From: Perognathus longimembris pacificus
Lineage: Eukaryota; Chordata; Mammalia; Rodentia; Heteromyidae
DNA length: 64,000 bases
Assembly: GCF_023159225.1 (NCBI RefSeq)
Contig: NC_063171.1
Coordinates: forward strand, 40,952,647-41,016,646
Direction: 5' to 3'
Under the pieces are notes generated by a model, which was given only the letters and a program-made list of their open reading frames with translations, had not been told where the DNA came from and did not search any database. Shown here one piece after another: positions 20,841 to 31,919 of the stretch (within the stretch, counting starts at the first letter, position 1; every line of letters begins with the position of its first letter). A program made the position numbers and the translations under genes.

Positions 20841-21840
20841 GCTTAAACTCAGGGTCTTATATCTTTTTTTAAATTTATTTACTTATTTAGGCCTTATATA
20901 CTTGCTTGGCTTTTTCACTCAAGCTGGCCTTCTACCACTTGAGCCATATCTACTTCTGACTTTTTTTTTTTTTTTTTTTTTTGGCCAGTCCTGGGCTTTG
21001 GACTCAGGGCCTGAGCACCATCCCTGGCTTCTTTTTGCTCAAGGCTAGCATTCTACCACTTGAGCCACAGCGCCACTTCTGGCCATTTTCTACATATGTG
21101 GTGCTGGGGAATGGAACCTAGGGCTTCATGTATACGAGGCAAGCACTCTACCACTAGGCCATATTCCCAGCCCTCTACTTCTGACTTTTTGCTGGAGATA
21201 AGAGTCACAGACTTTCCTGCCCAGGCTGTTTTGTTAGTTTTTTTCCCCTCAAGGCTAGCACTCTAGGGCTGGGAATATGGCCTAGTGGTAAGGTGCTTGC
21301 CTCATATACATGAAGCCCTGGGTTCAATTCCTCAGCACCACATATATAGAAAAAGCCAGAAGTGGCGCTGTGGCTCAAGTGGCAGAGTGCTAGCCTTGAG
21401 CAAAAAGAAGCTCAGGAGGCTGGGGATATGGCCTAGTGGCAAGAGTGCTTGCCTCGAATACATGAAGCCCTAGGTTCGATTCCCCAGTACCACATATACA
21501 GAAAACGGCCAGAAGTGGCGCTGTGGCTCAAGTGGCAGAGTGCTAGCCTTGAGCGGGAAGAAGCCAGGGACAGTGCTCAGGCCCTGAGTCCAAGGCCCAG
21601 GACTGGCAAAACAAAACAAAACAAAACAAAAGCTTAGCACTCTACCTCTTGAGCCACAGCACTACTTCTGGCTTTTTCTGTATATGTGGTGCTGAGGAAT
21701 CCAACGGAGGGCTTCATGCATGCAAAAGCACTCTACCACTAAGCCACATATTCCCAGCCCCCCAGGCTGTTTTTGAACCTAAATCCCCAGATCTCAGCCT
21801 CCTGAGTACAGGTAGGATTTCACCACCAGGAGATGCAGAG
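20600..21840. mobile_element. Nested pile of at least six SINE copies
   Basis: Reversed 7SL-Geo pieces (20610-20760, 20839-20960, 21186-21258, 21766-21838) around a (TG)n run (20793-20838). They are interrupted by a reversed IDL-Geo (20961-21173, target duplication tctacttctgac at 20949-20960 and 21174-21185) and by two direct IDL-Geo copies, 21267-21415 and 21419-21620; a further reversed IDL-Geo lies at 21640-21765. The sequence agcactcta is repeated on both sides of the direct pair (near 21256 and 21637). Confidence 0.82.
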
Positions 21841-22388
21841 TCTGAGGCCAGCGGGAGCTCTTTCTCCTGCTTCTGCCTCTGCCATTTCCAGGAAGAAAGT
21901 TAAGTGTCGTTTTCCTAACCTTCCTTGTCCAGATGCAAGCCCTTTCGTGTTTGGTGACTTAGTGACCAAATGAACAATGGCAGGGGCTGTTCTGTCACTG
22001 CACTCACTAACAACAGCGGGAGTGGGGGGAGGGGGGGCGCTCAGAAAAACATCAAATAAAAAAGACTTTCTTTTCCCTTCCACAAAAGCAGAGCTTTGGG
22101 GAGGAACATAAAGGCCACTTCCTTTGCCAAGGAACTTGAGTAATGCTTTCTGAATCTTTGAAACTGAGTCACTAGGGTTTTTTTTTTTTCTTCTTCTTCT
22201 TCTTCTTAATAGGGAGTGATTAATTATAAACCACCCACTGGCAAGGATTGCCAGTTACAACCTTGCTTCAAAACATATTTTTTTATGAGACTTGGAAACA
22301 ATGCTGTGTTAACTTTGCTCTTAAAAGCATTGTACATCAAATAATCCCAAGAGTACTCATCGAGGAAAAGGAACATAAAAAGGTTGTC
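21841..22388. other. Single-copy part of intron 1
   Basis: Conserved-looking unique DNA with a short (TTC)n tract at 22189-22207. No exon seen. Confidence 0.4.
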
Positions 22389-22389
22389 C

Positions 22390-22475
22390 AAGGGCTGGGG
22401 ATGTGGCTCAGTCGTTCAGCATCTGAACAGCAAGCATAAGGCCCTGAGTTCAAATCCCAGTATCACCCCAGCACT
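22390..22475 (+). mobile_element. ID monomer
   Basis: 'gggctggggatgtggctcagtcgttcagcatctg...ttcaaatcccagtatc', close to tRNA-Ala-like ID. Confidence 0.75.
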
Positions 22476-22639
22476 GGCCCTTCTCCTCCACTTCTGAGCA
22501 GTGACTCTGGGGAGCCACGGGTGAGCCTCGAGGTTGAGTACATCTTTGAAGAGGAGGAAGTGCTGGTCATAAAAACGCCCTCCCAGGACCTCTGCCTCCC
22601 CAACGACCAGACTAGAGGGATATTTTTTCCCCCTCTTTC

Positions 22640-22785
22640 TTTTAATCTTTGTTTTCTGAGACAGAGCTTATGTTGTCCAGACAGACTTTGAACTCCTGGG
22701 TTCAAGTAATCCTTCTCTCTCTGCCTCCAGTTAACTGGGCTGTGCCATTTACAGGCATGTGCCACCACATCTGGATTTTCTGTGG
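22640..22785 (-). mobile_element. B1 monomer
   Basis: Reversed: 'ctgagacagagcttatgttgtccag...aggcatgtgccaccac'. Confidence 0.75.
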
Positions 22786-22789
22786 TTTT

Positions 22790-23447
22790 CATATTGTCTA
22801 CAAGTGGCTTGTCCTTATAATGAATACACAAGGTAGCCTGGGCCTGTCCCATTTATTACTAACTCGGGGAGGAAAGGGTAGGGAGCACTGGAGATAAAAG
22901 TAGGTTTCTCAAGATAAGCAGCTTCCAAAATACCTTCAGGCCAGAGTGCTCTGATCCTGCCCTGGCAAAGCTCTGTGCGTCTCACGCTGGACTCTGCACC
23001 CTCAGCTCATCCTCCCTGCACATCTGACTCCCGGCTGGCACAAGGTCCCATCCTTAGTTCCTCCCATCTGTTCCTTGACTCAGCCACATAGGAAAAGAAG
23101 GGCCAAAGGGAAGAGATCCAGCAGGAACCAGGTGAGGGGGTACTGCAGGGAGCACCCCTTCTTACAAGTCAGGCCTCCACAGCAACCATGCGTTCCAACC
23201 CGAGCTTAGCATGTATGCCCAGTGCAGGGAATGGCAGGCACAACACGCACTGGGATTCAGCCAAGAGCATATGGCATCTGCCCTTCAGCGATTGTTCAGC
23301 TTTTGGAGCCAGGAGTGCCAGCCTGTGCCTGTCCCCTCCTGAAAACTTCAAGAGTGTTTGGATATCATCTCATGCAAGGCCAGAAGTTCCTAATCCAAGA
23401 AGAAGAAGTAGCAGCTACTGCACATCTAAAATAAATATCCCCAACAA
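22790..23447. other. Single-copy part of intron 1
   Basis: Nothing recognised. Confidence 0.4.
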
Positions 23448-23692
23448 TGCCAGGCAATAGTGGCTCACACCTATAATCCTAGCTACTCAGGAGCCTAAGA
23501 TCTAAGGATTGAGGTTCCAAGCCAGTCCAGGCAGAAAAGACTGAGACTCTTATCTCTAACCACCAAAAAGCAGGAAGTAGAGAAATGGCTCAAGTGGTCC
23601 AGCACCAGTCTTGGGAGAAAAAAGTAAAGGAGAGCACTCAGGCCCTGAGTTCAAGCCCCAGTACCAGCACACACACACACACACACACACAC
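23448..23692 (+). mobile_element. 7SL-Geo SINE with (CA)n tail
   Basis: Body 23448-23667; CA 23668-23692. Confidence 0.88.
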
Positions 23693-23846
23693 CAAAATAA
23701 AGAAATAAGGAAATAAATCCCTAGCATATTGAAGGAGCAAGAAAAAGGGATAAATCATCCTACAACAGGGAAGTGAGATTTGAGTAATATCTTGAGAAGT
23801 AAGTAGGAGTTTGAGAAGCGGAGCTATAGGGAATGGCATTTCAGAA

Positions 23847-23992
23847 AGAAGGAGAAGGAGAAGGAGAAGGAGAAGGAGAAGAGGAGGAGGCTGAGGAGGG
23901 GGGAAGGGAAGAAGGGAAGGAGGGAAGGAAGGAAGGAAGGAAGGAAGGAAGGAAGGAAGGAAGGAAGGAAGGAAGGAAGGAAGGAAGGAAGG
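23847..23992. repeat. (GGAGAA)n then (GGAA)n purine tract
   Basis: About 145 bp of almost pure purine with three successive motifs: GGAGAA, GGAGGA, GGAA. No SINE is attached. Confidence 0.95.
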
Positions 23993-24863
23993 GTGTAGGG
24001 AATATCCAAAACTGAGTATTCTGGACACCACTGGGTCTGCAGAGTCTGAAACACAGTCAGAGAGGGACAGGGTGTCGGGGAATGGGCCGGGCATGAGACT
24101 CCTCCAAGGGATCAGTCTTGGCTCTGCAGGCAGATGGCAGACCCACATGAGCAAGGTACACACAGGCTCAGTGTACATCCCCTCCCCTTCCCCAGCTCAG
24201 CCTCTGGGCCAGCAGCTCACTCTGCTTCCTGCTTTGGTTTCCTTCCCCCATCATCTTGAGGATGAACCAACTCTGCCTCTAGCTCCTAGAGTGCCATAAA
24301 GCATCACAGAGGGGGGAGGGAGAGAGAAAGGAGCATGGGGGGGGGGGGGACTGAGGTTTCTTGCTTTCTGCCAAGGCCAATGAAACAGGGAGGGAGGGAG
24401 GAGCTAAGCCTGGGCTCTTACTGGGACACTGGATTTGTCAATAGTATCTCACGTGGAACTAAGGATCAGGAAAGAGGGCTGAGTGGCCAAAGCATTTTTG
24501 TACCCTTTGGATGGAGTTGGTGCCTGTTCTGGCTTAGCTAGTTGGGTGGAGTTGGATTTCCACAAAAGTTTTGCCTTGCTTTGTTCTTTAATATAAATCA
24601 CATCTCTGAGAGCAAGAAGCCATGTGGCGTAGAGGAAATAACTCTGCATGTGGCGTGGAGGAAGCAGCTCTTGCCTTTGACTTGCAGACAGCTGTGGGTA
24701 TGTCTGTCTAGGCAGGATCTACTCATGTGAAAATGAAGGTTCTGATCATGATCTGAACTCTGTGGTCTAGCATGCCAATCATTAGCTCTTAGAGGACAAG
24801 AAATACATCTGTTTGCCTCAGACAATGAATTCTCAACTTAAAACACACACTTAATCTGTCAAT
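23993..24863. other. Single-copy part of intron 1
   Basis: Unique DNA with a G12 run near 24340. No exon seen. Confidence 0.4.
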
Positions 24864-24865
24864 TT

Positions 24866-25314
24866 TTTTTTTTTGGTAACTCTGGGCCTGGGCACTGTCC
24901 CTGAGTTCTTTTGCTCAAGGCTAGTGCTTTACCACTTTGAGCCACAGCACCACTTCCAGTTTTTGAGTGGTTAATTAGAGATAAGAGTCTCATGGGGGGG
25001 GGGGGGGCTGGGAATATGGCCTAGTGGCAAGAGTGCTTGCCTCCTACACATGAAGCTCTCGGTTCAATTCCCCAGCACCACATATATGGAAAACGGCCAG
25101 AAGGGGCGCTGTGGCTCAGGTGGCAGAGTGCTAGCCTTGAGCCGGAAGAAGCCAGGGACAGTGCTCAGGCCCTGAGTCCAAGGCCCAGGACTGGCAAAAA
25201 AAAAAAAAAGAGTCTCATGGGGACTTTTCTGCCCAGGTTGACTTTGAACCATGATCCTCAGATCTCAGCCTCTTGAGTAGCTAGGATTACAGGCATAGGC
25301 CACCACTGTCCGGC
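24866..25314 (-). mobile_element. 7SL-Geo SINE split by a direct IDL-Geo SINE
   Basis: Reversed outer copy 24866-24997 and 25223-25314. The inner plus-strand IDL-Geo is at 24998-25207, preceded by a G run. The target duplication aagagtctcatgggg is perfect (24983-24997 and 25208-25222). Confidence 0.93.
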
Positions 25315-27808
25315 CCCATTTATTATTTTTCATAAGTGAAGGTGAAGGACCAGATCATCCCAGAGCCATCAGACGAATTCTTGTCTCCCTAACTTCCACT
25401 CCTCGCAAGAAAGAGAACTTAAATCGTGGTAAATCCCAGCCCACAATGCTACAACTCCAGCTCCCATAGCTGATATAACCTCTCTCCCATGTACCGTTCC
25501 CCCTAGGACTTTTCAACATAGCTCTGGGAAGTGGGGCTTCCCACCCAGCCCCCTAGAGTTTCAGGTTGGGTGCCAGAATACCCAACAATTTTGTTCATGC
25601 TCTAATTTTTCCCGCTCTTTGCATAAACTTGTAAATGCCAATAATGAGAGAAAAACACACAGACTGAGACACACATTTCTCAATTCTCTTAGAGCTTACT
25701 GTGGCTCTTGCCAGCACAAACAAGTTCAGCTTCCCAGCCCCATTTATGTAAGCAGAGAGCCAGCTGCCTGGCATGCCACGGAGCACAGGGGCTTCACTGG
25801 AGTCTGCTAATCCCATCCACTGCATCGACCCGGAGGCCCAGCTGACCACCGGCACAGGCCAGCCTCTCAGGTTGCAGGAACACCGATTTCAGAGAGGGTC
25901 ACAGAGGAGCCAAAGGTCCCTTCTCAGCCCTCGATCTGGCAGGAGATGGGTATGAAGAGATTGCCAGGAGAGTTGCGCACCCCATGTTCAAAAGGAAACA
26001 GATGCAGACTTTGGTCCCTGGGGGCTAGGACAGGTTCCCATTCTTCTCAGTCCCCTTTCCTTGACATTCTCAATCTAAGAACTGGAGAAGGTGATCGAGT
26101 CCCATAGGAAGTCAGCCTTCTGACTGAGGTGATTAAGAACCATAAACTGTCATTATGGGGGGTGCTCCCCTCTACACTGAGGTACTTTACCCAAGAGTTA
26201 GACAACTCCTTGCAGTAACCTGCCAGGGAGGGAGACTCGAACCCACACCACTGTTGAAGTAGAAGGGCTCAGAGAAATGAAGGAACTGGTCCCAATTCAC
26301 ACCACTCAGGGGGAGGAGCGAGGGGGACTCTGGGCCTTAGTGCAGATGGATGACGGGAGCCTCTCTCTCACCTGGCCGGGTAACTCTCTGGGAACCTCCC
26401 CAGCTCCCCACTAGGATGGAACCCTGAGTCTTGAGGAGGAATATCTAGGGGAGGAAGGCAGCCTCTTCCTCATAGCCTGTCACACCTCATGGGCCCCTGG
26501 GAGTCACCCCCTTGCGCTTTCTCCTCCCTGCTCTGCACCCACAGTATTTGTGTCATGAGCTGTAGCTTACTTAGATCTGCCCAGATCAAGAGCGTGGCAG
26601 GTCAAGATTAGGTGGGGAACTGTGGTCCCCGCTGTCTCCTCTAACCCTCTCCCAAACCCACTTCTCAGATTAACTGCCGCCCCACCCCCACCCCGCCCTC
26701 TAATGTGTTTGTACTTCTTGTACCTGCTTGTATGTGCCTCTTGTTTGGCGGAGTCAGTATTTACCTTGGCTCGGCTTTCCTCTCCATCCACACCACCCAG
26801 AGGCTCATAAACCATGGGAGAAAAAGGCCAGGGGGTGGGGGGGACCTGAGGGGACCTGAAGGGAGTAAGGCTGGGTGCTGACTCGGGGACCCATGTGTGG
26901 GACCGGCTCCTCAAGGGAACACAGGCTCTCCCCTGGCAACAGCGGAGATCACTGCATGGCCTGGAACCAAGAAGATTGGCAGGGGTCATGGCTCAGAGAT
27001 TATAAACTAATTAGAGGGAAAGGTATTCAAAGCAGGGGGTGGGGGGAACAATCCTACCTCACCCCAACCCCCACCTGGCCTCCTTTAAGATCAGAAGAGA
27101 TTAGAGGTGGCCATGTGAGCCAACCCAGGCTGGACCTGAGAAGAAAGGCATTGCTTCCCCGGAGGGCCACTCCTGGCACCTTGGTCTAGAAAGCCACCAA
27201 GAGGAGGTGCTGTGGCGGGGAGTGGGTGCTGGGATAAGGCCACTACTGGAAGAGGGCTGTGTGGGGACCAGGCCCAGAAGTTTGTGCCATCAGTGGCCAG
27301 GACGGAATGTGTGGGTTCTGGACTCTTCGCCCTCCTCAGCCCTCCTAGCAGTGCCACACAATGTCTGTCTGCTCATCTCTGATGGTGCTTGGCCCAGAAA
27401 GTTCCTGAAAGGTTGGAGGAGCGTGGCAAGAAGAAGGGACCTAATGTACATCCCCCTTCCCCCTCCAGGCCATATCCATCAGTCTCCACCCTCCTCCGCC
27501 CCCACAGCCATCTCCCTACAGACGCTTTAGATAGCAAGAAGAAAAGCTCCAGATTTCAAAAGTCACAAGGGGAGGCAGCTCCTACTCCCCCCTCCTCCTC
27601 CTCCTCCTCTATCTTCCTCCCCCCTGGGGCTCCTGGACTGAAGTTCTTACTCTGAGGTATGGTTCCATGTGGACGTTGAGTTGAAGATTTCCTAGAGCTG
27701 ACCACTCTGTTCGGTGTTCAGGGACGTGTCACACTGACAGTAACACATCTGCACACAGCCCAGGGTCCTCACTCCACCCTCCCTTCCCTCCCCTGATCTG
27801 AGAGCTGT

Positions 27809-27810
<2 letters not shown>
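25315..27810. other. Largest single-copy block of intron 1 (2.5 kb)
   Basis: Almost free of SINEs, unusual in this window. MIR-like sequence around 26150-26320. A CTCC-rich patch lies at 27585-27620. No exon recognised; a candidate for conserved regulatory DNA. Confidence 0.45.

Positions 27811-27860
<50 letters not shown>
27811..27860. repeat. (TC)n microsatellite
   Basis: 25 TC units, pure. Confidence 0.95.
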
Positions 27861-27864
<4 letters not shown>

Positions 27865-28019
27865 CAAAGGAAGTGGATGGAAGTGGATGGGAGGTGTAGG
27901 GGGCACACCCCTCCTCCGTGAGACTTGGGTGCCCAGATTTCCTGCCCAGCTCATCCTCTTTACGACAGAGCTCCAGGCTCTGCTCCCAGATAGGAAGATT
28001 CCAGTGCTCCCTAAACTAA

Positions 28020-28450
28020 TCTCAAATAAAAATACCAACAGGACCTTTTTATAAACTAGGCGAGTTGATTCTAAAGTTCAAGTGGAAAAGAAAACAGGAA
28101 AGATAGCCAGGAAATTTCTGAAAAAGGCAAAGAAATGACACAGGGATTAGCTCTGCCAAACTAAGAGCATATTATAAAGCTACAGTAATTAAAACACTGC
28201 GATACTATCACATAAATGGAGAGAAAACCATGGAAGGGACTAGAAAGTGCAGAAATAAAAATCAGGGACTGAGAGCAGAGCTTGGGAGAGCATTAATCAC
28301 AAAGCTCAGGGCTTGATCCCCAACTTCCTCCCCTCAAAAAAACTAAGTAACTTTTTTTAAGAACCAGCTTAGTCTATACTGCTAAACTGTACACTTAAAA
28401 AATGGTTAAGATGATATAGTTCATGTTGTGCATATTTTGCCACATTTGAA
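28020..28450 (+). mobile_element. L1 ORF2 and L1 3'-end fragments with ID monomer
   Basis: 28020-28265 matches ORF2 ('tctaaagttcaagtggaaaag...tattataaagctacagtaattaaaac'). 28267-28345 is ID-like. 28350-28450 resembles an old L1 3' end ('aaactgtacacttaaaaaatggttaag'). Confidence 0.7.
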
Positions 28451-28455
28451 AAAAA

Positions 28456-28620
28456 GAGCAGGGCACTGGTAGCTCGCTCCTAAACCCTAGCTATTCAGGA
28501 AGCAGATCTCTGAGGATCTACTTTGAAGCCAGCCCAGGCAGACAAATCTTGGGTACTCTTACCTCCAATTAACCAGAAGGGGTTTGAGTAGTAGAGTACA
28601 AAAAGAAAAGGAAAAAAAAA
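28456..28620 (+). mobile_element. 7SL-Geo SINE, internally deleted
   Basis: Left half and a shortened right half, A-rich end. Confidence 0.75.
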
Positions 28621-28639
28621 TAAGTTTAGTCTGCATACT

Positions 28640-28805
28640 CACTACAAACAGGCACCATTCCAAGTGTGCTACATGAATTAAATGACAAACTCTCGATATT
28701 CTCAATAGAGTAGTTTCTTAAAGAGGCTATGCAGCAAATTAGGGCTGAGCCTGGATTCAAACTCAGGGAACTGGGCCTCAGAATGTGTTCTTTTAACTAC
28801 TCATT
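28640..28805 (-). mobile_element. MIR relic
   Basis: Weak reversed MIR similarity ('ggctgagcctggattcaaactcagg'). Confidence 0.5.
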
Positions 28806-28881
28806 CTGATAAGAGGTAGTATAAACCCAAGTATTTAGGAACTTGATAGATATAAAAGGTAACTTTTAAAATCAGTAAGGT

Positions 28882-29082
28882 AGGGCTGGGAATATGGCCT
28901 AATGGTAGAGTACTTGCCTTGCATACATGAAGCCCTGGGTTCGATTCCTCAGCACCACATATATAGAAAAAGTCAGAAGTGGCTCTGTGGCTCGTGTAGT
29001 AGAGTGCTAGCCTGGAGCAAAAAGAAGCCAGGGACAGTGCTCAGGCCTCGAGTTCAAGCCCCAGGACTGACAAAAAAAAAAT
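28882..29082 (+). mobile_element. IDL-Geo SINE
   Basis: Full length, A9 tail; between two pieces of L1. Confidence 0.92.
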
Positions 29083-29124
29083 CAGTATGGTACATTATCC
29101 AATAAACTGTCAGTTATCTCTGAA

Positions 29125-29310
29125 AAAAAAGTTAGAGGTAGATTTCATATTTTGTTTCTTGATCAATTCAAAATGGATCAAATATCTAAATTCTTAAAAC
29201 TCAAAAGTACCAGAAAAAAGAGAAACTTATAAAAAATAATATTGACCATGAAGATCTTATTATTGAGTATGACACAAAACCTAGAAGTCATAAATTCAAG
29301 TACAGTTTTA
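29125..29310 (+). mobile_element. L1 ORF2 fragment
   Basis: 'ttgatcaattcaaaatggatcaaatatctaaattc' is an ORF2 segment lying downstream of the one at 28020, so both may be one element. Many stops. Confidence 0.65.
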
Positions 29311-29383
29311 AAAACAAATCTCCCAGGAGATTGCAGCAGGAAGATCATAAGTTCAATACCAACCTGAAATGCAGGTTGAGACA

Positions 29384-29673
29384 TGAAGTGCCAGACACGT
29401 GAACCCCATTTTAGAATTAAACCCTGAGCCAATCAGATTTGTACCTGTGTCCTAATCTTGCTTGCACACCTGATTGTTGTAACCTTGTTCTTTGCCTTTA
29501 TAAGCCCTGTGTAATCACAGCTCGGGGCTTCCTCCTAACCTCCACTGTGTCGGTGGGTAGGACGAGGCCCAAGTTGCAGCTCGCTTAAATAAAGCCTTGC
29601 CTTGCTTTTGCATTTCGGAAATGTCTGAGTCTCGGTGGTCTTTTTGGTGGTGGTCTTGCAACTTGGCACAACA
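29384..29673 (+). mobile_element. Solo LTR of a gammaretrovirus-like endogenous retrovirus
   Basis: A 290-bp LTR with near-matching terminal inverted repeats (5' TGAAGTGCCA; 3' end reversed TGTTGTGCCA) and a perfect 4-bp target duplication gaca (29380-29383 and 29674-29677). A TATA-like box is at 29497-29505 and an AATAAA signal at 29588-29593. The U5-like end 'gtctcggtggtctttttgg' is typical of class I LTRs. No internal retroviral sequence, primer-binding site or second LTR is present, so it is a recombined solo LTR. It interrupts a B1-like monomer (29315-29383 and 29678-29706). Plus orientation, opposite to IL6R. Confidence 0.9.
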
Positions 29674-29707
29674 GACACAGTGAGACCCTGTCTCAAAATC
29701 AAAGCAA

Positions 29708-29948
29708 CAATCTGGGCACCAGTGACTCACGCCTACAATCCTAGCTATTCAAGAGGCTGAGACTTGAGGATCAGGGTTCAAAGACAGCTCAGGAACGAAA
29801 CTCCATGAAACTCTTATCTCCAACTAACCACCAGAAAGCTGGAGGTGGAACTCTGGCTCAAAATGGAGGAGTACTAGCTTTGAGCACAAAAGTTCAGGGA
29901 TACTGCCCAGGCCCTGAGTGCAAGCCCCAGAACCAGCACACACAAAAC
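29708..29948 (+). mobile_element. 7SL-Geo SINE
   Basis: 'tctgggcaccagtgactcacgcctacaatcc'; directly follows the B1 that hosts the LTR. Confidence 0.87.
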
Positions 29949-29968
29949 AAGTTATTAAAAAAAGAACA

Positions 29969-30180
29969 GGGGCTGGGGGTATAGCCTAGTGGCAAGAGTG
30001 CCTGCCTCGGATACACGAGGCCCTAGGTTCGATTCCCCAGCACCACATATACAGAAAACGGCCAGAAGTGGCGCTGTGGCTCAAGTGGCGGAGTGCTAGC
30101 CTTGAGCGGGAAGAAGCCAGGGACAGTGCTCAGGCCCTGAGTCCAAGGCCCAGGACTGGCAAAAAAATAAAAATAAAAAT
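29969..30180 (+). mobile_element. Young IDL-Geo SINE
   Basis: Flanked by aaaaaaagaaca (29957-29968, 30181-30192). Carries the subfamily variants 'cctcggatacacgagg' and 'gagcgggaagaagcc'. Confidence 0.93.
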
Positions 30181-30278
30181 AAAAAAAGAACAAAAATCTT
30201 TGTGGCAAAAGCTAACCTCTACTAACAAAAATAAACAGAAAAGACAAAAACCACAAAAATATTTAAAATTTGTATCTG

Positions 30279-30440
30279 TTTTGCTCAAGGCCGATAGAAA
30301 TCACTTGAGCCACAGCTCCATTTATGGCTATTTGGTAGTTAATTGGAAATAGGAGTCTCATGGACTTTCCTGCCCATGCTAGCTTCGATCATCAGATCTC
30401 AGCCTCCTGAGTAGCTAGGATTATAGACCTGAGTCAATTC
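30279..30440 (-). mobile_element. 7SL-Geo SINE, tail end missing
   Basis: Reversed; starts within the Geo half. Confidence 0.8.
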
Positions 30441-30597
30441 CGCATCTTTTGGTTGATTATACTTTAGTAGCTGAACATACCATTAGGTCACTCCCCTTGT
30501 TGTTAACCTCCTCAGAAGAGCTTCGCATAGGACTTTCTCGTATTTCCCTCCTCCAAATCCTTCCTACACCCTCTGTTTTGTTGGGTTTTTGTTTTCT

Positions 30598-30712
30598 TTG
30601 TTGTTGTTGTTGGAGGCAGAATCTTGCTATATAGCCCAAGCTGCCTCAAACTCATAATCTTCTTGCCTCAGCCCTCCTGGTGCTGAGATTCTAGGCATGT
30701 GTCATCACATAT
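30598..30712 (-). mobile_element. B1 monomer
   Basis: Reversed: 'gaggcagaatcttgctatatagccc...aggcatgtgtcatcac'. Confidence 0.75.
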
Positions 30713-31012
30713 TGTTCTCATTCCCTTCGGAGTCCACTCTCGCCAGCCATTAGTCCCCACCCTTGCACCAAAGCTCCCAAGGTCAAGGTCGACACCCTGC
30801 CTGGCTGTTGCAATAACCACTATCCAAAGCTTGCTGGTCCCGTGGTCTGACCTCCGCAGCAGTATTTGACAATGACTCTCCCTCTCTTAGGGTCAATGTC
30901 CTCATTGGTTTCCAGGACACCAGCTCTCCCGATTTCTTCCCTACTTCGCTGGCCTCACAGTCTTAGTCTGTCTGGCCTGTTCCTCCTCCTCCCCAAGCCT
31001 CAGAAGATTGGT

Positions 31013-31165
31013 GTGGCTGGGCACCGGTGGCTCACACCTGTAATCCTAGGTACTCAAGAGGCTGAGGTCTGAGGATCATGGTTTGAAGTCAACCTGGGCA
31101 ATAAAATCTTTTAGATTCTTATCCTTAATCACATACACACATACACACACACACACACACACACA
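31013..31165 (+). mobile_element. 7SL half with (CA)n tail
   Basis: Left half 31013-31128, then CA repeats to 31165. Confidence 0.85.
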
Positions 31166-31175
31166 AAGGTTGGTG

Positions 31176-31418
31176 TGTGCTAGGGGTTGATGGCTCACAC
31201 CTATAATCCTAGCTACTCAGGAGGCTAAGATCTGAGGATCAAAGTTCAAAGCCAGTTTGGACAAGAAAGTCCACAAGATTCTTATCTCCAATTAAACCAC
31301 AAGAAAACCAGAAGTGGCACTGTGGCTCAAGTGGTAGAGCACTAGCCTTGAGTGAAAGAGCTCGATTAGTGCTCAGGCTCAGAGTTCAAGCCCTACAACT
31401 GACAAAAAAATAAATTTT
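31176..31418 (+). mobile_element. 7SL-Geo SINE
   Basis: 'tgctaggggttgatggctcacac' start; complete. Confidence 0.88.
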
Positions 31419-31429
31419 TAAAAAAGTTG

Positions 31430-31632
31430 GGGGCTGGGAATATGGCCTAGTGGTAGAGCGCTTGCCTTGCATACATGAAGCCCTGGGTTCAATTCCTCAG
31501 CACCACACATATAGAAAAGGCCAAAAGTGGCCCTGTGGCTCAAGTGGTAGAGTGCTAGCCTTGAGCAAAAGAAGCTCAGGGACAGAGCCCAGGCTCTGAG
31601 TTCAAGCCCCAGGATTGGCAAAAGAAAAAAAA
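31430..31632 (+). mobile_element. IDL-Geo SINE
   Basis: Complete copy, A-rich tail. Confidence 0.92.
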
Positions 31633-31919
31633 GTTGGTCTGCCCAGGGCTCAGGCCCAGGGCCTCATCTCCTCTTCACTGTCTACGTTCTTACCCGAGAT
31701 GAACTCAGCCAGTCTCCAGGCTTAAAATAACATCTGCCTGTGATGGCTCTCTAGTTCATATCTCAAGCTCAGTCCTCCTTCCCAAATTCCTGGCTCCCGC
31801 TGCCAGTTCTCAGCATGGTCTCTTAGTTTTCTAGGAGACATTCATCTCCAATTCCATTTGTTCCAGGGGAATCTGACCATCCCCTTCAATACCACCTGCT
31901 TCCCAGTAACCCACCCCAC

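Larger units (their letters stand above)
30740..31915 (+). mobile_element. Ancient mammalian repeat, split by three SINEs
   Basis: 30740-31010 and 31640-31915 read like one old interspersed element ('ctcacagtcttagtctgtctgg...cctcatctcctcttcactgtctacgttcttaccc...gatgaactcagccagtc'). Family not assigned from memory. Confidence 0.4.

Noticed and set aside
21285..21637. Recurring peptide 'HEALGSIPQHHIYRK...LKWQSASLEQKEARDSAQALSPRPRTGK' seen at many places
   Set aside because: It is the translation of the IDL-Geo SINE and appears wherever a copy occurs; not a protein family.
22390..22475. Possible tRNA gene
   Set aside because: tRNA-Ala-like but lacks a complete cloverleaf and has an ID-type 3' end; it is an ID SINE.
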